Source of the DNA: Burkholderia sp. USMB20
GTDB lineage: Bacteria; Pseudomonadota; Gammaproteobacteria; Burkholderiales; Burkholderiaceae
Direction: 5' to 3'
Assembly (NCBI RefSeq): GCF_000949135.2
Contig: NZ_JTAN02000017.1
Location: 124,001-188,000, forward strand
Length of the DNA: 64,000 nucleotides
Position 1 is the first letter of the stretch. Each line of letters begins with the position of its first letter. Below the pieces are notes generated by a model. It was not told the origin of the DNA and searched no databases. It saw only the letters and a program-made list of their open reading frames with translations. This document shows, piece after piece, positions 36,778-46,011 of the stretch. The translations under genes were made by a program, and so were the position numbers.

Positions 36778-38064
36778 ATGAATACGACCACCCTGACCTC
36801 GCAGGACGCCGCGCGCCCCAGCACCGCGAAGATCCGCCGCATCATCTTCGCCGCGTCGATCGGCAACGCGCTCGAATGGTTCGACCTGATCGTCTACGGC
36901 TTTTTCGCGGTGACGATCGCCAAGCTGTTCTTCCCCGCGACGAGCGAGGCGACCTCGCTGTTGCTCACGCTCGGCACGTTCGGGCTGTCCTACCTGATCC
37001 GGCCGATCGGCGGCTTCGTGCTCGGCGCCTACGCGGACCGCGCGGGCCGCAAGGCGTCGCTGCTGCTGTCGATCGCGATGATGATGGCCGGCACGCTGCT
37101 GATCGCGCTGATGCCGACCTATGCGTCGATCGGCATCCTCGCGCCGCTCGGGATCATGCTGTCGCGGCTGATGCAGGGCTTTTCCGCCGGCGGCGAATTC
37201 GCAAGCTCGACCGCGTTCCTCGTCGAACACGCGCCGCAGCGGCGCGGCTTCATGTCGAGCTGGCAGTTCGCGAGCCAGGGTCTCGCGACGCTGCTCGCAT
37301 CGGGCTTCGGTGCACTGCTGACGTCGACGCTGAGCACCGCGCAACTCGAAAGCTGGGGCTGGCGCGTGCCGTTCCTGTTCGGCCTCGCGATCGGCCCGGT
37401 CGGGCTCTACATCCGCCGCTACGTCGACGAAGGCATCGAGTTCAAGACGCAGGCGCGCTCGGAAGCGCCCGTGCGCGAACTGTTCGCGGACCAGAAGATG
37501 CGCGTGCTGCTGTCGATCGGCGTGCTCGTGATCTCGACCGCGATCAACTACATGGTGCTGTACATGCCGACGTACGCGATCAAGCAGCTCGGGCTGCCGG
37601 CATCGACGGGCTTCGCGGCGACGCTCGCGACCGGTTTCGTGCTGACGCTCGTCACGCCGCTCGTCGGCCACCTGTCCGATCGCACCGGACGGATCCGCGT
37701 GATGGCGGCAGCCGCCGTGCTGATGCTCGTCACCGTCTGGCCGACGTTCGCGTGGCTCACGCATCACGCGTCGTTCGCGACGATGCTCGCCGCGCTGATC
37801 TGGATCGGCCTGCTGAAGGCGACGTACTGCGGCGCGCTGCCGGCGCTGATGGCCGAGCTGTTTCCGTCGCAGACCCGTGCGACCGGTCTCGCCGTCAGCT
37901 ACAACACGGGCGTCACGCTGTTCGGCGGCTTCGCGCCGTTCGTGATCACGTGGCTGATCAGCGCGACCGGCAACCGGCTGTCGCCGGCGCTGTACCTGAT
38001 CGGTTGCGCTGTGTTGAGCCTCGTCGCTCTGCTGGTCGCGCGCACGCGGCTCGGGATGCGCTGA
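36778..38064 (+). CDS. MHS-family MFS transporter, citrate/organic-acid symporter type
   Basis: 428 aa, 12 helices. MHS signatures: IIFAASIGNALEWFDLIVYG, GFVLGAYADRAGRKASLLL, RLMQGFSAGGEFASSTAFLV and LFPSQTRATGLAVSYNTGVT. It resembles CitA-like citrate-proton and related organic acid carriers more than sugar carriers. It follows the M20 peptidase by 35 bp and is probably cotranscribed, importing that enzyme's substrate. Confidence 0.9.
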   Translation: MNTTTLTSQDAARPSTAKIRRIIFAASIGNALEWFDLIVYGFFAVTIAKLFFPATSEATSLLLTLGTFGLSYLIRPIGGFVLGAYADRAGRKASLLLSIAMMMAGTLLIALMPTYASIGILAPLGIMLSRLMQGFSAGGEFASSTAFLVEHAPQRRGFMSSWQFASQGLATLLASGFGALLTSTLSTAQLESWGWRVPFLFGLAIGPVGLYIRRYVDEGIEFKTQARSEAPVRELFADQKMRVLLSIGVLVISTAINYMVLYMPTYAIKQLGLPASTGFAATLATGFVLTLVTPLVGHLSDRTGRIRVMAAAAVLMLVTVWPTFAWLTHHASFATMLAALIWIGLLKATYCGALPALMAELFPSQTRATGLAVSYNTGVTLFGGFAPFVITWLISATGNRLSPALYLIGCAVLSLVALLVARTRLGMR

Positions 38065-38161
38065 CCGCGTTCACGAAGGAAACGACGGCGCGGCAATGCG
38101 CGCCTGATGCGGCCCGTCGCGCCATCCGTGCCGCACCGGCCGCGCGCCATTTACGGTGACG

Positions 38162-39214
38162 TTACGGCGCCGGATTCGGCTGCAGCTCGTGCAGCGCGTC
38201 GATCTCGGCGAGGATCTCATCGGACAGCTTCACGCCGATGCTGCCGATGTTCTCCTTCAGTTGCGCGAGCGATGTCGCCCCGACCAGGTTGCTGCGCACG
38301 AACGGCCGGCTGTTGACGAACGCGAGCGCGAGCTGCGCGGGCGACAGCCCGTGGCGCTGCGCAAGCGCGACGTAGCGTGACGTCGCTTCGACCGCCTGCG
38401 GCTTGCTGTAACGCTGGAAGCGCTCGAACAGCGTGATGCGCGCGCCGGCCGGACGCGCGCCGTTCTCGTACTTGCCGGACAGCCAGCCGAACGCGAGCGG
38501 CGAATACGCGAGCAGGCCGATGCCGTCGCGATGCGTGAATTCGGACAGGCCGTTCTCGAACGTGCGGTTCAGCAGGCTGTACGGATTCTGGATGCTCGCG
38601 ATGCGCGGCAGCCCGAGCTTCTCGGCCGCGCGCAGGAACTGCGCGACGCCCCACGGCGTTTCGTTCGACACGCCGATCGCGCGGATCTTGCCGGCCTTCA
38701 CGAATTCCGCGAGCACGCCGAGCGTTTCCTCGATCGGCACCGTATACGCATCGTCGACCCACGGATACGCGGGGCGGCCGAACGTCGTCGTGCTGCGATC
38801 GGGCCAATGCAGCTGGTACAGGTCGACATAATCCGTCTGCAGGCGCTTGAGACTGCCGTCGAGCGCCTCGGTCAGGTTCTTGCGGTCGAACTGGTTGCCT
38901 TCTCCGCGAATATGGCGCGGATTGTGCGGCTGCCGCGCCGGGCCCGCGATCTTCGTCGCGAGCACGATCCGGTCGCGCTGCGCACGATGCTGCGCGAGCC
39001 AGGTGCCGATGTACTGCTCGGTGCGGCCCTGGGTATCGGGCTTCGGGGGGACCGGATACATTTCCGCGGCATCGATCAGCGTGACGCCCTGCCCGAGCGC
39101 GTAATCGATCTGCTCGTGCGCGTCGCGCTCCGAATTCTGCTCGCCCCACGTCATCGTGCCGAGACCGATCAGGCTGACCTCGATGCCCGAATCGCCGAGT
39201 GTGCGGTATTCCAT
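38162..39214 (-). CDS. Aldo/keto reductase, Tas-like
   Basis: 350 aa TIM-barrel NADP-dependent oxidoreductase. Starts MEYRTLGDSGIEVSLIGLGT. Catalytic tetrad regions: GVTLIDAAEMYPVPPKPDTQ (Asp, Tyr), RIVLATKIAG (Lys) and DLYQLHWPDRST (His). The AEMYP and QLHWPDR motifs are those of E. coli Tas. It reduces aldehydes or ketones in the cytoplasm; physiological substrate unknown. The thioesterase gene lies upstream on the same strand, 198 bp away. Confidence 0.92.
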   Translation of the reverse strand: MEYRTLGDSGIEVSLIGLGTMTWGEQNSERDAHEQIDYALGQGVTLIDAAEMYPVPPKPDTQGRTEQYIGTWLAQHRAQRDRIVLATKIAGPARQPHNPRHIRGEGNQFDRKNLTEALDGSLKRLQTDYVDLYQLHWPDRSTTTFGRPAYPWVDDAYTVPIEETLGVLAEFVKAGKIRAIGVSNETPWGVAQFLRAAEKLGLPRIASIQNPYSLLNRTFENGLSEFTHRDGIGLLAYSPLAFGWLSGKYENGARPAGARITLFERFQRYSKPQAVEATSRYVALAQRHGLSPAQLALAFVNSRPFVRSNLVGATSLAQLKENIGSIGVKLSDEILAEIDALHELQPNPAP

Positions 39215-39412
39215 GCTGTTCCTGTCGCGTCAGTGGAAAGCAGAAACGCTATCACACTGAAGCGAATGCTTCAGATGGCCGATGCGTTCACTTACAGGCG
39301 GCCTTCGATGCGCGTTCAGCCCTCGCCGATACGGATACGGCCGCCTTCGCGCGCGTCGTCCGGTGGATGGCGCCGGACGGCCGCGCCGGGCGTAACGACG
39401 CCACGCCTCCCG

Positions 39413-39850
39413 TTACTGCGGCCGCTGAATGAAGCAGGTCGCCGATGCATGCGCGACGATCTTGTCGTCCGGCGTTTTCAGCGTGCCTTCGGCGACGCCC
39501 AGCGAACGCGACAGGTGAATCACGCGCCCTTCGGCGATCAGGTCGACGTCGCGCGGCACGGGACGCAGCATCTTCACGTGCAGGTCGACCGTGCCGTAGC
39601 CGACGCCCGCGTCGAGCATCGAATGCACCGCGCAGCCCGTGACCGAGTCGAGCACCGTCGCGGCGAATCCGCCGTGCACGCCGCCGAGCGGATTCAGGTG
39701 CCGGCCGTCCGCCCGCGCCGAAAACTTCACGTAACCGAGCTCGACGCCCAGCGGCCGCATCGGGATCGTCTCCGAGATCGACGCGAGCGGCACGTCGCCC
39801 GCCGCCGCCGCGCGCAGCAGCTCGAGACCGGACAGGGAAAGCGGATTCAT
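39413..39850 (-). CDS. PaaI-type hotdog-fold thioesterase
   Basis: 145 aa. The hotdog core has the catalytic-loop pattern HLNPLGGVHGGFAATVLDSV (H-G-G, with the Asp further along the helix) and VDLHVKMLRPVPRDVDLIAE. This is PaaI/YbgC-like acyl-CoA thioesterase structure. The start ATG is at 39850. It is divergent from an HxlR regulator; a 17-bp palindrome overlaps its probable transcription start, so it is likely repressed by that regulator. Confidence 0.9.
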   Translation of the reverse strand: MNPLSLSGLELLRAAAAGDVPLASISETIPMRPLGVELGYVKFSARADGRHLNPLGGVHGGFAATVLDSVTGCAVHSMLDAGVGYGTVDLHVKMLRPVPRDVDLIAEGRVIHLSRSLGVAEGTLKTPDDKIVAHASATCFIQRPQ

Positions 39851-39890
39851 CGGGTTGTCTCCTGATTGAACGCGCGTCGCCGCGCGAGTA

Positions 39891-39938
39891 AGTTCCAAAT
39901 TGGAACTGATTATTGACAAGCGCGCCAGGCTTGTCAAT
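39891..39938. promoter_or_regulatory. Divergent promoter with HxlR-type operator
   Basis: Perfect palindrome AGTTCCAA-A-TTGGAACT (39891-39907) lies between the thioesterase and hxlR genes. Next to it, ATTGACAAG (39912-39920) and CTTGTCAAT (39930-39938) form a second inverted repeat. This repeat places a TTGACA on each strand; on the minus strand it is followed after 17 bp by AATAAT, a good thioesterase promoter. On the plus side a TATAAT occurs at 39973-39978 before hxlR. The palindrome downstream of the minus -10 is a plausible HxlR repressor site. Confidence 0.7.
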
Positions 39939-40019
39939 GCAGCCGGCGCCCTGTGCAACCGAAGCTCAGTTCTATAATCGAACCCGCTCCTTCGCTGAAC
40001 CGTCGCACGAGACTCGATC

Positions 40020-40502
40020 ATGAAATGGGATGACATCGGTACGCTGAACTGCTCGGTCGCGCGCACGCTTGCCGTGCTCGGCGATCGCTGGACCATGCTG
40101 ATCCTGCGCAACGCCTTTCTCGGCTGCCGCCGCTTCGATGCATTCCAGACGCAGCTGGGCCTCACGCGTCACGTACTGGCCGAGCGGCTCGCGCGCCTCG
40201 TCGACGAAGGCGTACTGGTCAAGCGCGCGTATCAGGAACGCCCGCCGCGTTTCGAATACCGGTTGACCGAAAAAGGCCTCGACCTGTACCCGGCCCTGCT
40301 CGCGCTGATGACCTGGGGCGATCGCTGGAAGGACGACGGCCAGGGGCCGCCGGTGCAATTGCGCCATCGCACCTGTGGTCAGCTGATGCATGCGGTCGCG
40401 GTGTGCTCGGCGTGCGGTGAGCCGCTCGACCCGCGCCACGTGCAGCCGGAACCCGGGCCCGGCTGGGTCGCGCACGAGGTGGCCGGAACGCACGATGCGT
40501 GA
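40020..40502 (+). CDS. HxlR-family transcriptional regulator
   Basis: 160 aa. The HxlR winged helix is plain: NCSVARTLAVLGDRWTMLIL, RNAFLGCRRFDAFQTQLGLT, HVLAERLARLVDEGVLVKRA and RFEYRLTEKGLDLYPALLAL. The C-terminal region has two CxxC-like features (HRTCGQLMHAVAVCSACGEP), a zinc-ribbon-like or redox-sensitive tail seen in several HxlR proteins. Divergent from the thioesterase, with an operator between. The signal is unknown; cysteines suggest thiol or metal sensing (inferred). Confidence 0.92.
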   Translation: MKWDDIGTLNCSVARTLAVLGDRWTMLILRNAFLGCRRFDAFQTQLGLTRHVLAERLARLVDEGVLVKRAYQERPPRFEYRLTEKGLDLYPALLALMTWGDRWKDDGQGPPVQLRHRTCGQLMHAVAVCSACGEPLDPRHVQPEPGPGWVAHEVAGTHDA

Positions 40503-40919
40503 CGCGTCGCGCTGAGCGCCGGTCGTACGCACATGGGTACGCCCATGACAGCGCGGCGCGGCCATCATGCGTGCGCGTGTTGCATGCGTCTTCGCCCGAC
40601 GCGCATCGTTCGTGTTGCCGCGCCCTGCCTGCCGTTCCCGTCTCGTCGATCGCACGCCGCATCGACCCTGCGCCCGCACGCGCGCGCCGTTCGTCACGCA
40701 GGGATCGTGCCATCTGCGCACACACGCGCACCGCATCGACTTCCGTCACCCGGCACGACTGCCGAGCCGATGCAGGCGCGGCGCGGCATGATGAACATCA
40801 CCACGTCGAGCGCTGCAGACAGCCATCCAGCGTCTTCCATTCACATCCGGGCGTGACCGCGCCGCCGTGTCTGCGTTACACTCACGGCCCGCTGTCTCAA
40901 AAAAGATTCGCTGTCCAAG
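40503..40919. other. Intergenic region
   Basis: 417 bp with no credible gene or strong structure. The open frames are Arg/Ala/Cys-rich with no codon bias. It contains the upstream region of the phospholipase D-like gene. Confidence 0.5.
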
Positions 40920-41543
40920 ATGTTGTCGCGCAAACGCCTCGCCGCCGCCTGCCTCGCTACTTCCCTCCTCGCCACACCCTTCGCCGCCTTCGGCAAGACG
41001 CACAACGAATCGCTGCTGCAGCAGGCGTTCGACTTCATCGCGCAACTGCTGCCGACTCCGACCCATGAAGCGCCCGCCACGCAGGCCGTCGAATCGGCGT
41101 TCTCGCCCGATGGCGGTGCGGAGGCACTCGTGCTGAAGGCAATCGGCGCCGCGCGCACCTCGATTCGCGTGGCCGCCTACTCGTTCACGTCGCCGCCCGT
41201 CACGCGCGCGCTGCTCGCCGCGAAGCGACGCGGCGTGAATGTCGCGGTCGTCGTGGACGACAAGGGCAATCGCGCGAAGAGCAGCAAGCAGGCGCTGAAC
41301 CTGCTCGTCAACGCGGGCATTTCGACACGCACGATCGACGCCTATGCGATCCACCACGACAAGTACCTCGTGATCGATGCCGAACATGTCGAGACGGGCT
41401 CGTTCAACTACAGCGCTTCGGCAGCCAGCCGCAATTCCGAAAACGTCGTCGTGGTCTGGAACAATCCGCAACTCGCGTCGCGCTACCTCGCGCATTGGCA
41501 AAGCCGCTTCGACCAGGGCACGCCGTACCGCTCGTCGTACTGA
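40920..41543 (+). CDS. Phospholipase D-like nuclease, secreted (Nuc type)
   Basis: 207 aa with a Sec signal peptide (RLAAACLATSLLATPFAAFG). A single PLD domain carries one HKD motif, HHDKYLVIDAEHVETGSFNY (HxKx4D), plus AAYSFTSPPVTRALLAAKRR. Single-HKD proteins of this size, such as Nuc of IncN plasmids, form dimers and cut DNA non-specifically; some hydrolyse phosphodiesters. Here it should act in the periplasm. No partner gene is seen. Confidence 0.9.
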   Translation: MLSRKRLAAACLATSLLATPFAAFGKTHNESLLQQAFDFIAQLLPTPTHEAPATQAVESAFSPDGGAEALVLKAIGAARTSIRVAAYSFTSPPVTRALLAAKRRGVNVAVVVDDKGNRAKSSKQALNLLVNAGISTRTIDAYAIHHDKYLVIDAEHVETGSFNYSASAASRNSENVVVVWNNPQLASRYLAHWQSRFDQGTPYRSSY

Positions 41544-41721
41544 CGCTTCGCCGCACGCGATCACAGGCGCCGTTCGCGTACGGTGCGGCCGACGCGCGCC
41601 GTCGTCGCACATCCGCGTCGTGATGTCGTCAATGATCGGTGCGCATTGCATGGCGATCAACCTGGCCGAATGGCCTGCACACCGGGCGTGACGGCGCCGC
41701 GATCGCTGGAATCAGTTGAAA

Positions 41722-41940
41722 TCAGTGGATGTCGGGCGAGCGCTCGGCGATCTGCGTGGCCGCGACGCACCGGCCGGCATGCGCACGCGCATCGCTTGCC
41801 GAAGGCTTCGGCCAATCGCGCGTACCGCCAGGCAACGCGTCGAGTACGCAGTCGGCACTGAAGGTCAACGTGTTCTGGACCATCGGATAGAGCAGATACA
41901 GCGCCAACGCGAGATACCCCGCGTACAGGATTCGAACCAT
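41722..41940 (-). CDS. Small putative membrane-anchored protein
   Basis: 72 aa. N-terminal hydrophobic helix (VRILYAGYLALALYLLYPMV), then a polar tail with two cysteines. The ATG at 41940 lacks a clear ribosome site. It could be a genuine small protein; function unknown. Confidence 0.45.
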   Translation of the reverse strand: MVRILYAGYLALALYLLYPMVQNTLTFSADCVLDALPGGTRDWPKPSASDARAHAGRCVAATQIAERSPDIH

Positions 41941-42374
41941 GGTGCGTTAGATGAACGATTGATCTTGCCCTGTTTACGGCATCACGTCGGACAGCTTGAG
42001 CACCGGGCGTCGAATTGCATGGCCGGCAGCAACGCACGACGCGTGAAGCGTCCGTATCGCATCGACACGGCTACAACGCGTGGTGGCAGCACGATGGAGA
42101 ATGCGTGATGCTGCTCGACGGGCGCTCGTCGAGCGTTGCGGTATCGACAGAAGCGAAGCACGCCGCCCGGCTTGCGCGAGCGCCGAGCGACATACGATCC
42201 CGCGCGGCATCGCGCGGTCGCCGACCGGCTCGGATCGGCCGATCGGCACGGGTACGAATACGAGGACAAGCAGCGAAACAACGGCGCCGGCACTTGAGCA
42301 CGGACGAGCCGCGCGCCGATACGCGCGGCCATGAGCCACGTTCAGTCGCGTTCAACCGGATTCGCCCGGCCCGG
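41941..42374. other. Intergenic region
   Basis: 434 bp without a convincing gene; frames here are Arg/Cys-rich shadows. A 12-bp palindrome GATCGGCCGATC occurs near 42233-42244, of unknown meaning. Confidence 0.45.
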
Positions 42375-42848
42375 TCAGGCTCCGCACGGCGGCGCGCTCG
42401 CCATCGCTTCCGCGATCTGCTCGGGCGTCAGGTCGCGCTGGTGGGTCGCGATCGACCAGCGATGGCCGAACGGATCCTCCACTTGCCCATAGCGATCGCC
42501 CCAGAACATGTCGGCGGCCGGCATCGTGACTGTCGCGCCGGCCGAGACGGCCTGCGCGATCGCCGCGTCGGTGTCCGGCACGAACAGGTGCAGGCAGACC
42601 GGCGTGCCTTTCAGCGTCTTCGGCCCGAGTGCGCCGTGCTCCGGCATTTCATCCACGAGCATCAGCGTCGAATCGCCGATGGCGAGGCATGCATGCGCGA
42701 GCCGGCCGTCCGGGGTCGGCAGGCGGAACCGTTCGGTCGCGTTGAACGCGCGCTTGTAGAAGTCGATGGCTGCGGCGGCGCCGGCGCAGATCAGATGCGG
42801 CGTCAGCGTGCGCATCCCTTCCGGGATCGGATTGACGGATGTGGTCAT
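42375..42848 (-). CDS. VOC-family glyoxalase/PhnB-like protein
   Basis: 157 aa, single VOC module: MRTLTPHLICAGAAAAIDFY, KRAFNATERFRL, DSTLMLVDEMPEHG, VPDTDAAIAQAVSAGATVTM and the terminal YGQVEDPFGHRWSIATH. The FWGDRYGQVEDPFGH pattern is the PhnB/YdhR-like subgroup. These proteins often bind a metal and small molecules; the substrate is unpredictable. Monocistronic. Confidence 0.9.
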   Translation of the reverse strand: MTTSVNPIPEGMRTLTPHLICAGAAAAIDFYKRAFNATERFRLPTPDGRLAHACLAIGDSTLMLVDEMPEHGALGPKTLKGTPVCLHLFVPDTDAAIAQAVSAGATVTMPAADMFWGDRYGQVEDPFGHRWSIATHQRDLTPEQIAEAMASAPPCGA

Positions 42849-43108
42849 GGGTGTCGCTCCTTCAGTCGGTGTCGTGTCGGAAATCGGGACGGACGCACGA
42901 TGCGCGCGCCTCCGATGCTACGACGGACGGACTCGACGGAAATCGACACGCCGGACGACATTTTTTTATTCGCGACAGGCGCCGGAACAGGTTCGGCCCG
43001 ACAACGCGCGAGCATCAGGCAGCGTGCGACCTCCAATGGGGCGATCGCGCATCCGGGCATGGCCTCGTGCGCGATGGCACGGCTCGCGGAACAGGCGCCG
43101 ATCGCCGC

Positions 43109-43417
43109 TCAGATCTGCGGAAGGTCGCGCAACGTGCGCGACTCGCTCGTCGCATCGATGTCGAGTTCGATCCCCTCCGACGCGTCGCGATACAGCACGC
43201 GCTTCAGCCGCGGCCCCACCGCTGTGCCGTCCGCTTCGTCAAATACGGCGCGAACGTCGTTGCCGGCCGCGAGCGCACGTGCCACTTCCGCCACCGACGC
43301 CTCGCTCGGCGTCGCCGCCCACGACCGGTCCGCCGGATTGACAGCTGCCCAGCGCACGTGCGTCACACGCGCACTGCGCACATCGATTCGGACACCATTC
43401 ACCGCGAACATCGACAT
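43109..43417 (-). CDS. Conserved hypothetical protein
   Basis: 102 aa from the ATG at 43417 (AAGGAG 7 bases upstream). Beta-rich: MFAVNGVRIDVRSARVTHVR followed by WAAVNPADRSWAATPSEASV. Small, soluble; no family recognised. Divergent from the DUF695-RraB gene. Confidence 0.65.
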   Translation of the reverse strand: MSMFAVNGVRIDVRSARVTHVRWAAVNPADRSWAATPSEASVAEVARALAAGNDVRAVFDEADGTAVGPRLKRVLYRDASEGIELDIDATSESRTLRDLPQI

Positions 43418-43618
43418 CGGACTCTCCTTCGAAACGGTTGCGGCCGGGCGAACGCCCGACGATGGAAACCGGCGATGGCGCGACAGCACGCGTTCGATCG
43501 CCACCGGACCCGCCGGACGCGCGATCACCCAGGCACGCAGCTTCGGCCAACGCGATTTTCGATGATACATTGGGACGCTTTGCAACCGTCAACAGACAAT
43601 CGTGCACGGGAGAAACAC

Positions 43619-44362
43619 ATGACCGACGCCTGGGGAACCTTCCCTGCCAGAATGGGCGACCATCAGGCCTTCATCAGCTTCAATCACGGCTTTGCGGAAA
43701 TCGCCGAAAGCGACCCGCGCACGTCGCTGCTCAGCGTGCGCGTCACCCTTGCGCATCCGACGCCCGACGGCCTGCCGAGCGGCGACGAATTCGCCGATCT
43801 CACGAAGATCGAGGATCTGCTGGACGCCGCGGTGACCGCGAAAAACGGCGTGCAGGTCGGCCGCATCACGGTCGACGGCAACCAGGATTTCCTGTTCTAC
43901 GTGCCGTTCGACGAAGCAGCCGCGGGCGAGATCGTCGACTCGCTGGCCGAACAGACGACCTACGCACTTCAGTACGCCTATCAGGACGATCCGGACAAGG
44001 AAACGTACTGGCGCACGCTCTACCCGACCGACGACGACTGGCAACTGATGCGCGACATGCGCGTGCTCGAGGCGCTGCGGCAGAAAGGCGACGTGAGCGA
44101 CGTGAGCCGGCGCGTGATGCACTGGGCCTACTTCCCGGACCCCAGCGACGCGCACCAGTTCGCCGACTGGGCCGAGTCGAAAGGCTATCTGGTCGAATCG
44201 GTCGCGCCCACCGAGGACGGCAAATCGGCCGTGCGGTTCGCGCACGAAGGTACGACGGTGCTGGCCGACATCACGCACCATACACTCGAGATCAATCGCG
44301 AGGTGCACTCTCTCGGCGGCGAATACGACGGCTGGGAAACCAGCGTCGAGCAGGCAGGCTGA
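43619..44362 (+). CDS. DUF695 and RraB two-domain protein
   Basis: 247 aa. The N-terminal half (GTFPARMGDHQAFISFNHGF, AAAGEIVDSLAEQTTYALQY) is a DUF695 domain. The C-terminal half (DMRVLEALRQKGDVSDVSRR, VMHWAYFPDPSDAHQFADWA, VRFAHEGTTVLADITHHTLE) matches the RraB fold, an inhibitor of RNase E action in E. coli. The fusion is seen in several Proteobacteria. It may tune RNA turnover, but activity is not established for the fused form. ATG at 43619; monocistronic. Confidence 0.85.
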   Translation: MTDAWGTFPARMGDHQAFISFNHGFAEIAESDPRTSLLSVRVTLAHPTPDGLPSGDEFADLTKIEDLLDAAVTAKNGVQVGRITVDGNQDFLFYVPFDEAAAGEIVDSLAEQTTYALQYAYQDDPDKETYWRTLYPTDDDWQLMRDMRVLEALRQKGDVSDVSRRVMHWAYFPDPSDAHQFADWAESKGYLVESVAPTEDGKSAVRFAHEGTTVLADITHHTLEINREVHSLGGEYDGWETSVEQAG

Positions 44363-44612
44363 TTGCGCTGACACGCGCGTGACGCGCGATCGGACCGTGG
44401 CGGGTTCGGGATCAAAAGCATCCCGGCGGCGCAACCGCGTACCGCCGGGATCCAGGCATCGCCGGCCGCGACCGGCGATCGGCCCCAAGCGATCGCTCAC
44501 GCACGAGGAATGCGATTCATGCGGATCAGGCGAACGGATGCCGGGACGCGAAACGTCGTCTGCCGAACGCCTGTCCAGTTCCGCCGACGCGGCTTGCATG
44601 CGTCGTGCGGCC

Positions 44613-44645
44613 AAAAAGCCCCCGCTCCTGCGCGAGCGAGCGGGG
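44613..44645 (-). terminator. Intrinsic terminator
   Basis: CCCCGCTC (44620-44627) pairs with GAGCGGGG (44638-44645) and is followed on the minus strand by CTTTTTGG. It probably ends the lipoprotein transcript. Confidence 0.75.
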
Positions 44646-44648
44646 TAA

Positions 44649-44681
44649 CGGTTGACCGGGCCGGGGTAGAACGGTCAACCG
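44649..44681. repeat. 10-bp inverted repeat
   Basis: CGGTTGACCG (44649-44658) and CGGTCAACCG (44672-44681), perfect, 13-bp spacer, 3 bp from the terminator. It could be a second 3'-UTR hairpin or a protein site; each arm is itself nearly symmetric. Confidence 0.5.
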
Positions 44682-44780
44682 GCCAGATTGTCATCGTGGC
44701 CCGTGCAACCGTCTGTGCGGCAACTCACCCTTTCAACCGGAAAGGCCGCACGCGCCGGCACCGCATGCGGCACGTCGCGG

Positions 44781-45401
44781 TCAGCGCGCGACGCCGGCGA
44801 GTGGCGCGGCGACCACGACGATCACGGGGAACAACACGACAGCCCCGATCATCATCACGCCGTCGGCCGCCAGCGTGACCGGCGTCGCAAGCACGCGAAC
44901 GGCCTTGTCGCCCTTCGTCAGGCGATCGTCGACCTCGATCGTGTAGGTATGGGAAAACGACGACCACGCCTTGCCCTGCTCAAACCCGTCGGCCCGATAG
45001 CGCGAACCGTTCAGCGCGCCTTCCATGCTCAGCTCGCCTTGACGGGACGTCGTAAAGCCGTCCGCCTGCGCACGCGCCCAATCGTCGTCCGTCATGCCGG
45101 CGCGGGAAAGCACGAGCCGGTATTCGCCCGAGATCTTGCTGCCCTGCGCGACGAATCCATAGAGCGCCGCCTGGATCGACTTCCGGTAGGACGAAGCCAG
45201 CACGGCGCCGAGATGCGCGGGCATGTCGAAGATGTAGTGATACTGGTTGCCGAGCACGACGAATTTCTTGCCGTCCTCGCTGACGAGGAATCGATCGACC
45301 GTCTCTTCGTATCGGCCGTTTTCGAACAGCATCGCGGTACATCCTGCCAGACTGGCGGCAGCGACGATCGCGCCGGAGGTCAGCAGCGTTCTTCTTTTCA
45401 T
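44781..45401 (-). CDS. Putative lipoprotein with C-terminal membrane helix
   Basis: 206 aa. Lipoprotein signal RRTLLTSGAIVAAASLAGC with the lipobox Cys at residue 21. The C-terminus is strongly hydrophobic (GVMMIGAVVLFPVIVVVAAP), so the protein may have a second membrane anchor. The middle (KFVVLGNQYHYIFDMPAHLG, SSYRKSIQAALYGFVAQGSK) is beta-rich. No named domain recognised. Monocistronic with its own terminator. Confidence 0.75.
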   Translation of the reverse strand: MKRRTLLTSGAIVAAASLAGCTAMLFENGRYEETVDRFLVSEDGKKFVVLGNQYHYIFDMPAHLGAVLASSYRKSIQAALYGFVAQGSKISGEYRLVLSRAGMTDDDWARAQADGFTTSRQGELSMEGALNGSRYRADGFEQGKAWSSFSHTYTIEVDDRLTKGDKAVRVLATPVTLAADGVMMIGAVVLFPVIVVVAAPLAGVAR

Positions 45402-45594
45402 GTTTCAAGTCCGGATTTTTTTGATTTATATCGGCGATTTTCAAATCGCGCGCCAGTCTCCGGTATCGCGCATGCATCGTCAAAGCGGCGTGATGCCGCT
45501 TTCCGTGAATCCGCGCTTTTCTTTCCGGATTTTCGTGAAACGACGTTTCACGATCCAACCCACTCTTGCTGGATGGAACGGTGCAAATCCGACG

Positions 45595-46011
45595 CTACGC
45601 CGGGCCGTCCGTGAACCATTCCGCAATCATGTCGATCCAGTCGAGATCGCTGGCGATTTCGACGACGACGTCGCTGATGGTTTCTTCGACCGAAGAATCG
45701 CTGGCGACCGCACTGGCGGTACCCGCGGCAGCACCTGCTGCGACCGCCTTCGCAGCTGGGATTTCGACGAGCGGCGCGCCCCGCGGGCTGACCAGCTGCT
45801 CCAGCCAGTCGACGATACTGGCGCGCGCGTCGTCCTCGTCGGCGAAGTCGTTGCGTTTCAGAAAACGGTCGAACACGACCCACGCGAGCGTCTTGCTTCG
45901 GGAAACGGAATCCAGTTGCCATTCGGTCACGGCGACCCGCCCCGTTTCCCGGGTTTCGAGCGTCGCTGTGAAGTGGTAATCGAGATATTCGATCTCAAGT
46001 TCAGGCGACAT
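45595..46011 (-). CDS. Hypothetical protein with alanine-rich hydrophobic stretch
   Basis: 138 aa from the ATG at 46011 (an ATG at 46074 is possible). N-terminal beta region (ELEIEYLDYHFTATLETRET), then AWVVFDRFLKRNDFADEDDA, an Ala-rich segment AAKAVAAGAAAGTASAVASD, and an acidic amphipathic C-terminus (ETISDVVVEIASDLDWIDMI). No domain recognised. It could sit at a membrane. Confidence 0.6.
   Translation of the reverse strand: MSPELEIEYLDYHFTATLETRETGRVAVTEWQLDSVSRSKTLAWVVFDRFLKRNDFADEDDARASIVDWLEQLVSPRGAPLVEIPAAKAVAAGAAAGTASAVASDSSVEETISDVVVEIASDLDWIDMIAEWFTDGPA

Larger units (their letters stand above)
44363..44780. other. Intergenic region between convergent genes
   Basis: 418 bp without a credible gene. 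It contains the terminator and the inverted repeat listed next; both sit at the 3' end of the lipoprotein gene. Confidence 0.55.

Noticed and set aside
41974-42355. Several overlapping Arg/Cys-rich frames between small membrane gene and VOC gene
   Set aside because: All three frames are open because of GC content; none shows bias or a recognisable domain.
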